Source of the DNA: an uncultured Verrucomicrobia subdivision 3 bacterium
GTDB taxonomy: Bacteria > Verrucomicrobiota > Verrucomicrobiia > Limisphaerales > UBA11358
Length of the DNA: 64,000 nt
Direction of reading: 5' to 3'
Assembly: GCA_903850425.1 (NCBI GenBank)
Contig: CAINLR010000027.1
Location: 35,316-99,315 of the forward strand
The notes beneath the pieces were generated by a model. It was not told where the DNA came from, did not search any database, and saw nothing but the letters and a program-made list of their open reading frames with translations. The translations under genes were made by a program, and so were the position numbers. Shown here piece after piece: positions 61,216-64,000 of this stretch (its first letter is position 1; every line of letters starts with the position of its first letter).

Positions 61216-63129
61216 TCAGAAATTAAATCGCAAAATTGGCCGCCCCGACGCTTGCTCGACGGATTTTGATTCGCTGATCCGCAGGTAATTCCGGGCGATG
61301 TCGTTATTCCCGCCCAGTTGGAGTGACCGGAGGAACCATTGCCGGGCGGCGGCGTAGTCGCCGGTCTGCGCGAAATGCCAGCCGATATTGGCCACCATGT
61401 AATAGCCGTTCGGGTCCAGCGCCTCGGCTTGGCTGAAGAAACTTGCCGCTTCTGCGGGCTGTTCAATGGGCCAGTCCAGACACATGCCCATGCGCAAAAA
61501 ATTGTAGCCATCATGGGCATTCAACTTGGCGGCGGTCGCATACCAGGTCAACGCCTGTTGTGCCAGCGCGACGTCGTTGGTGCGGCCCTCGAGGCTCTGG
61601 GTGCGGAAACACTCGCCAATATTGTAGGCCGTCGCGAAATTTTTCGGCTCGCCGGCAAACGCATTTTGCCAGGCTGCCGCCCGCGCCGTGGAAAAATTCG
61701 GCAACGCCGCCGCCCGCGCCAGCCAGCGCGCCTCTTGGCCGAGCCGCCAGTCCTCCAGCCCAAAATAGATCGCGGTGGCCGCCATCACGCCTGTCAAACC
61801 CAGCTTCAAGGGCCAGCCCGCGTGCCACCAATGGCGCTCGGTGGCAAACCGCAGATTGCTGGCCATGAGCGCCAGCAATGTCACGCCGACCAGCGCGTTA
61901 GCGGGAATATGCAGGTTGAAATCCACCACCGCGTGAACCGCCAGCGCGGTCAGGCCGCCGAGGGCGCCGATAAAAAAGGCGAAGCGGTTGCTTTGGCCGT
62001 GGCCAAAATCATTCTCTTCGCGCCGCACATGCGGCCAGGTTTTCGCGAGGCCGACCAGGAAAATGCCCAGACCCGCGAGCACAATTGCGCCGCCGACCAC
62101 ACCCCAGTCGGCGAGCAGGTTCAGGTAGTCATTATGCACGCGATTCGGCCGCTGCTGGAGATTCTCCGGCCGATACTCGCGGAACCGATAGTCAAAGTGC
62201 GCCGGCCCCACGCCCCACCAAAAATGATCCTGCCACATCCGCACCGCCGCCCGCCACATGTCCAGCCGTGAACTGTAATTCACCATCTCCGTGGTGGCGG
62301 TGCCCGGCTTGGCCACCCGATTCATGTAACCGATGGTCTTGGATAAATACTGCGTGGCAAAAACCCCGAGGCCCGCCATCAGCAATACCAATAAAAGAAC
62401 CGCTCGCCACCGGTGGTTGCGATGACCCAACAATATGCCCAGCAGCAAAAAAAATCCCGCCGCCGCCGCGATCCAGCCGCCCCGCGAAAATGTCACCGCC
62501 AGCCCAGCCACCATCGTCAGCGCGGCATAACCCAGCAGGATGCGGGTCACGACGCCGACCCGACCCACCACCAAAAACGCCAGCGTCAGCGGCAGCAGCA
62601 TGGCCAAAAAGCAGGCGAGGCTGTTCGGATAAATGAAGGTGCCGGACGCCTGGCCCACATACGGCGAAAACATATTCCAGACCCGGTTGGAATGGCTCAG
62701 CATTTGCAACACGGCGTAACTCGCCACCAACGTTCCCAGGGCGATCAGCGCATAACTGACGATGAGCGTTTCATCCTGGCCGTGCAGATTGTTCACGACT
62801 GCAAAAAACAAAAAGGCGAATAGCAGCACCTGGATCATTTCCTGCCGCGCCACATATTCGATGTCCGCTGTGAAATAGCGGCCCAGCGCATAGAGCGCGA
62901 AGGCCGCGACCGCCCACGCGAGCGGCGGCCACAGCAATTTGGGTTTGCGGTTCACCCACAGCCGGGCGCCCCACAAAATCAGCACGCCCACCGCCAGTCC
63001 TTGCACCACTAGAAACGCCCACATGTCCACCGCGCCAAAGGCCAGCGGCGCGAAGACCAGCATTGCCAGCACGAGCCATAAAATTCCCCGCTCGCACTGC
63101 GCGTCGAGCTTTTTACGGTTGAGAAACAT
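61216..63129 (-). CDS. O-antigen ligase/polymerase-like membrane protein with TPRs
   Basis: The 637-residue protein has about 11-12 TM segments and the Wzy_C/O-antigen ligase signature in the periplasmic loop (HNDYLNLLADWGVVGGAIV, preceded by FRNxRPENLQQRPNRVHNDY). The last 170 residues contain tetratricopeptide-like repeats (ALTWYATAAKLNAHDGYNFLRMGMCL, QTGDYAAARQWFLRSLQLGGNNDIARNYL). Such proteins transfer or polymerise glycans on the periplasmic side; the substrate is unknown. It precedes the FecR gene by 75 bases on the same strand. Confidence 0.85.
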   Translation of the reverse strand: MFLNRKKLDAQCERGILWLVLAMLVFAPLAFGAVDMWAFLVVQGLAVGVLILWGARLWVNRKPKLLWPPLAWAVAAFALYALGRYFTADIEYVARQEMIQVLLFAFLFFAVVNNLHGQDETLIVSYALIALGTLVASYAVLQMLSHSNRVWNMFSPYVGQASGTFIYPNSLACFLAMLLPLTLAFLVVGRVGVVTRILLGYAALTMVAGLAVTFSRGGWIAAAAGFFLLLGILLGHRNHRWRAVLLLVLLMAGLGVFATQYLSKTIGYMNRVAKPGTATTEMVNYSSRLDMWRAAVRMWQDHFWWGVGPAHFDYRFREYRPENLQQRPNRVHNDYLNLLADWGVVGGAIVLAGLGIFLVGLAKTWPHVRREENDFGHGQSNRFAFFIGALGGLTALAVHAVVDFNLHIPANALVGVTLLALMASNLRFATERHWWHAGWPLKLGLTGVMAATAIYFGLEDWRLGQEARWLARAAALPNFSTARAAAWQNAFAGEPKNFATAYNIGECFRTQSLEGRTNDVALAQQALTWYATAAKLNAHDGYNFLRMGMCLDWPIEQPAEAASFFSQAEALDPNGYYMVANIGWHFAQTGDYAAARQWFLRSLQLGGNNDIARNYLRISESKSVEQASGRPILRFNF

Positions 63130-63367
63130 CCGTCATTTGTAGCAGCCGCTGCGAACCGGCTCAATTTTATTTCCGGGCCGAATGAGCGGGCGCAGGGCGG
63201 CGGTTACGGTTGATTAAAACGGCGCTCGACAAAGGGGGAATGGAGAAATAAGGTGGCCACCATGAAACGTGATAGGCTGTTCTTGCCTCTTGATAGGCCA
63301 ACCAACCGGCTGGCCATTACTAGTTAGGCCGATTTAGTCAGTCAACCAAACAACAAAAAGGAAAGTT

Positions 63368-63544
63368 ATGATGATACAGCCAGCACTCGCAGCGTTGATC
63401 GGTGGATGGGAGTTAGTGATGATTCTAGCGGCATTGCTTGTCTTTGCCGTCGTGGTTGCAGCCGTAGTTGGTTTGGTCTTGTTCATCGTCAAGATGACGC
63501 AGAAAAAGACAGACACGGTTTCACAGACACCACCACGGATTTAG
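63368..63544 (+). CDS. Small one-TM protein
   Basis: The 58-codon frame starts MMIQPALAALIGGW and has one long hydrophobic stretch (VMILAALLVFAVVVAAVVGLVLFIV) followed by a basic, polar tail. An AAGGAAAG ribosome binding site precedes the ATG. No family is recognised. Confidence 0.6.
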   Translation: MMIQPALAALIGGWELVMILAALLVFAVVVAAVVGLVLFIVKMTQKKTDTVSQTPPRI

Positions 63545-63575
63545 CCAGTAGGACATTTACTCGACGAGCTTCATT

Positions 63576-63830
63576 ATGAGTTGTAGCCATCGGCCTAACA
63601 AGATGTTTTCGCCGGAGACAGACCGCAAGATTGCGCGGCCAGGTTCTATCATTTTCATGTGCTCTGCTTGGCTTTTCATGGCTGGGCTTTTGGCTTGGAT
63701 TTTCTCGCAGTGGCATGATTGGTATATGTTTTTTGACATCTGGTTCGATATTTTGTTTTTCCTTTTCCTCGTGCCGATTATTCTGATTCCGGTTCAGGTG
63801 GTGCGATATTTCAGACAGAAGCGACCATGA
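63576..63830 (+). CDS. Small two-TM protein
   Basis: The 84-codon frame has two hydrophobic segments (SIIFMCSAWLFMAGLLAWIF and WFDILFFLFLVPIILIPVQVV) linked by a short Trp-rich loop (SQWHDWYMFFD). It follows the preceding small membrane gene by 31 bases on the same strand. No family is recognised; the patch is AT-richer than the main genome. Confidence 0.6.
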   Translation: MSCSHRPNKMFSPETDRKIARPGSIIFMCSAWLFMAGLLAWIFSQWHDWYMFFDIWFDILFFLFLVPIILIPVQVVRYFRQKRP

Positions 63831-63885
63831 GATATTTGTTTTCAGCATTGAGCCGTGCGCCTCTTAAGAAACTAGGCGTATAAGT

Positions 63886-64000
63886 TTATGAGGCTGAGAC
63901 CAATGTGAGGCCGAGTGCGGCGGCATTTTGTTGCAGCCGTTTGAGTTTTTTCTGGTTGGAGTGAGCGATGGCTTGGTCCCAAACGGAGGGGTCGTAAGGA
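63886..64000 (-). CDS. C-terminal end of an unidentified protein, running off the right edge
   Basis: The frame is open from the window edge to TAA (63886-63888). It encodes a 38-residue tail (PYDPSVWDQAIAHSNQKKLKR then LQQNAAALGLTLVSAS) that is basic and helical. It has the look of a transposase or other DNA-binding C-terminus, but too little is visible to name it. Confidence 0.45.
   Translation of the reverse strand, partial: PYDPSVWDQAIAHSNQKKLKRLQQNAAALGLTLVSAS

Noticed and set aside
63240..63336. Short frame MKRDRLFLPLDRPTN... as a gene
   Set aside because: Only 21 codons, no ribosome binding site and no similarity; the segment is more likely leader DNA of the small membrane genes.

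Overview
The window looks like chromosomal DNA of a free-living, polysaccharide-degrading member of the Verrucomicrobiota, probably close to the Pedosphaera/Limisphaerales group. The reasons are: moderately high GC; a DUF1549/DUF1553 plus DUF1501 surface-protein pair (typical of Planctomycetes and Verrucomicrobia); an ECF sigma factor carrying a C-terminal membrane anchor; secreted GH27 and GH43 glycosidases with LamG modules; System II cytochrome c maturation; and many intergenic palindromic repeats. This assignment is inferred from gene content only. No rRNA or tRNA gene was recognised.

Layout. 0-7 kb: 5' end of a GH27 alpha-galactosidase gene, a double-domain Rid/chorismatase-like protein, then a three-gene operon for exported proteins (DUF1549/DUF1553, Tat-exported DUF1501, PPC-domain protein). 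7-12 kb: free methionine sulfoxide reductase, a XerC/D recombinase carrying an in-frame palindromic insertion, a Dabb protein, and a large secreted amidase whose catalytic domain is split by a golvesin-like module. 12-18 kb: fatty acid synthesis genes fabD, fabG, acpP, fabF, then a pyrimidine nucleoside phosphorylase. 18-26 kb: ABM monooxygenase, GH43 arabinanase-like protein, pyrF, hisD, a topoisomerase IV A-like subunit. 26-33 kb: CPBP protease, ccsA-resB-lipoprotein operon, rho. 33-42 kb: membrane-tethered sigma factor, a repeat-rich gap, one reading frame fusing a low-molecular-weight phosphatase, ribose-5-phosphate isomerase B and serine hydroxymethyltransferase, a Deg9/10-like protease, and an orphan NtrC-type regulator. 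42-46 kb: rpmH-rnpA-yidD-yidC-khpB. 46-54 kb: a uronate-type sugar acid module (MFS transporter, SDR, KDG kinase, Ldh_2 dehydrogenase), an AT-rich membrane protein gene, and a VapBC toxin-antitoxin pair lodged at the duplicated 3' end of a 2-hydroxyacid dehydrogenase gene. 54-63 kb: fabH-plsX-rpmF-yceD-coaD, then CHASE2 adenylate cyclase, FecR-domain protein and O-antigen-ligase-like protein. 63-64 kb: small membrane proteins and the C-terminal end of an unidentified gene.

How the genes work together. FabD, FabG, ACP, FabF and, about 40 kb away, FabH and PlsX supply type II fatty acid and phospholipid precursors. L34, RNase P protein, YidD, YidC and KhpB form the conserved ribosome/membrane-insertion cluster. 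The uronate genes would import a sugar acid and convert it to 2-keto-3-deoxygluconate phosphate. The secreted GH27 and GH43 enzymes point to the same plant or algal polysaccharide diet. The most unusual items are the phosphatase-RpiB-SHMT fusion, the VapBC insertion with a 114-bp direct repeat of the host gene's 3' end, the coding palindromic insertion in the recombinase, and the sigma factor fused to a membrane anchor and a pseudopilin-like tail.
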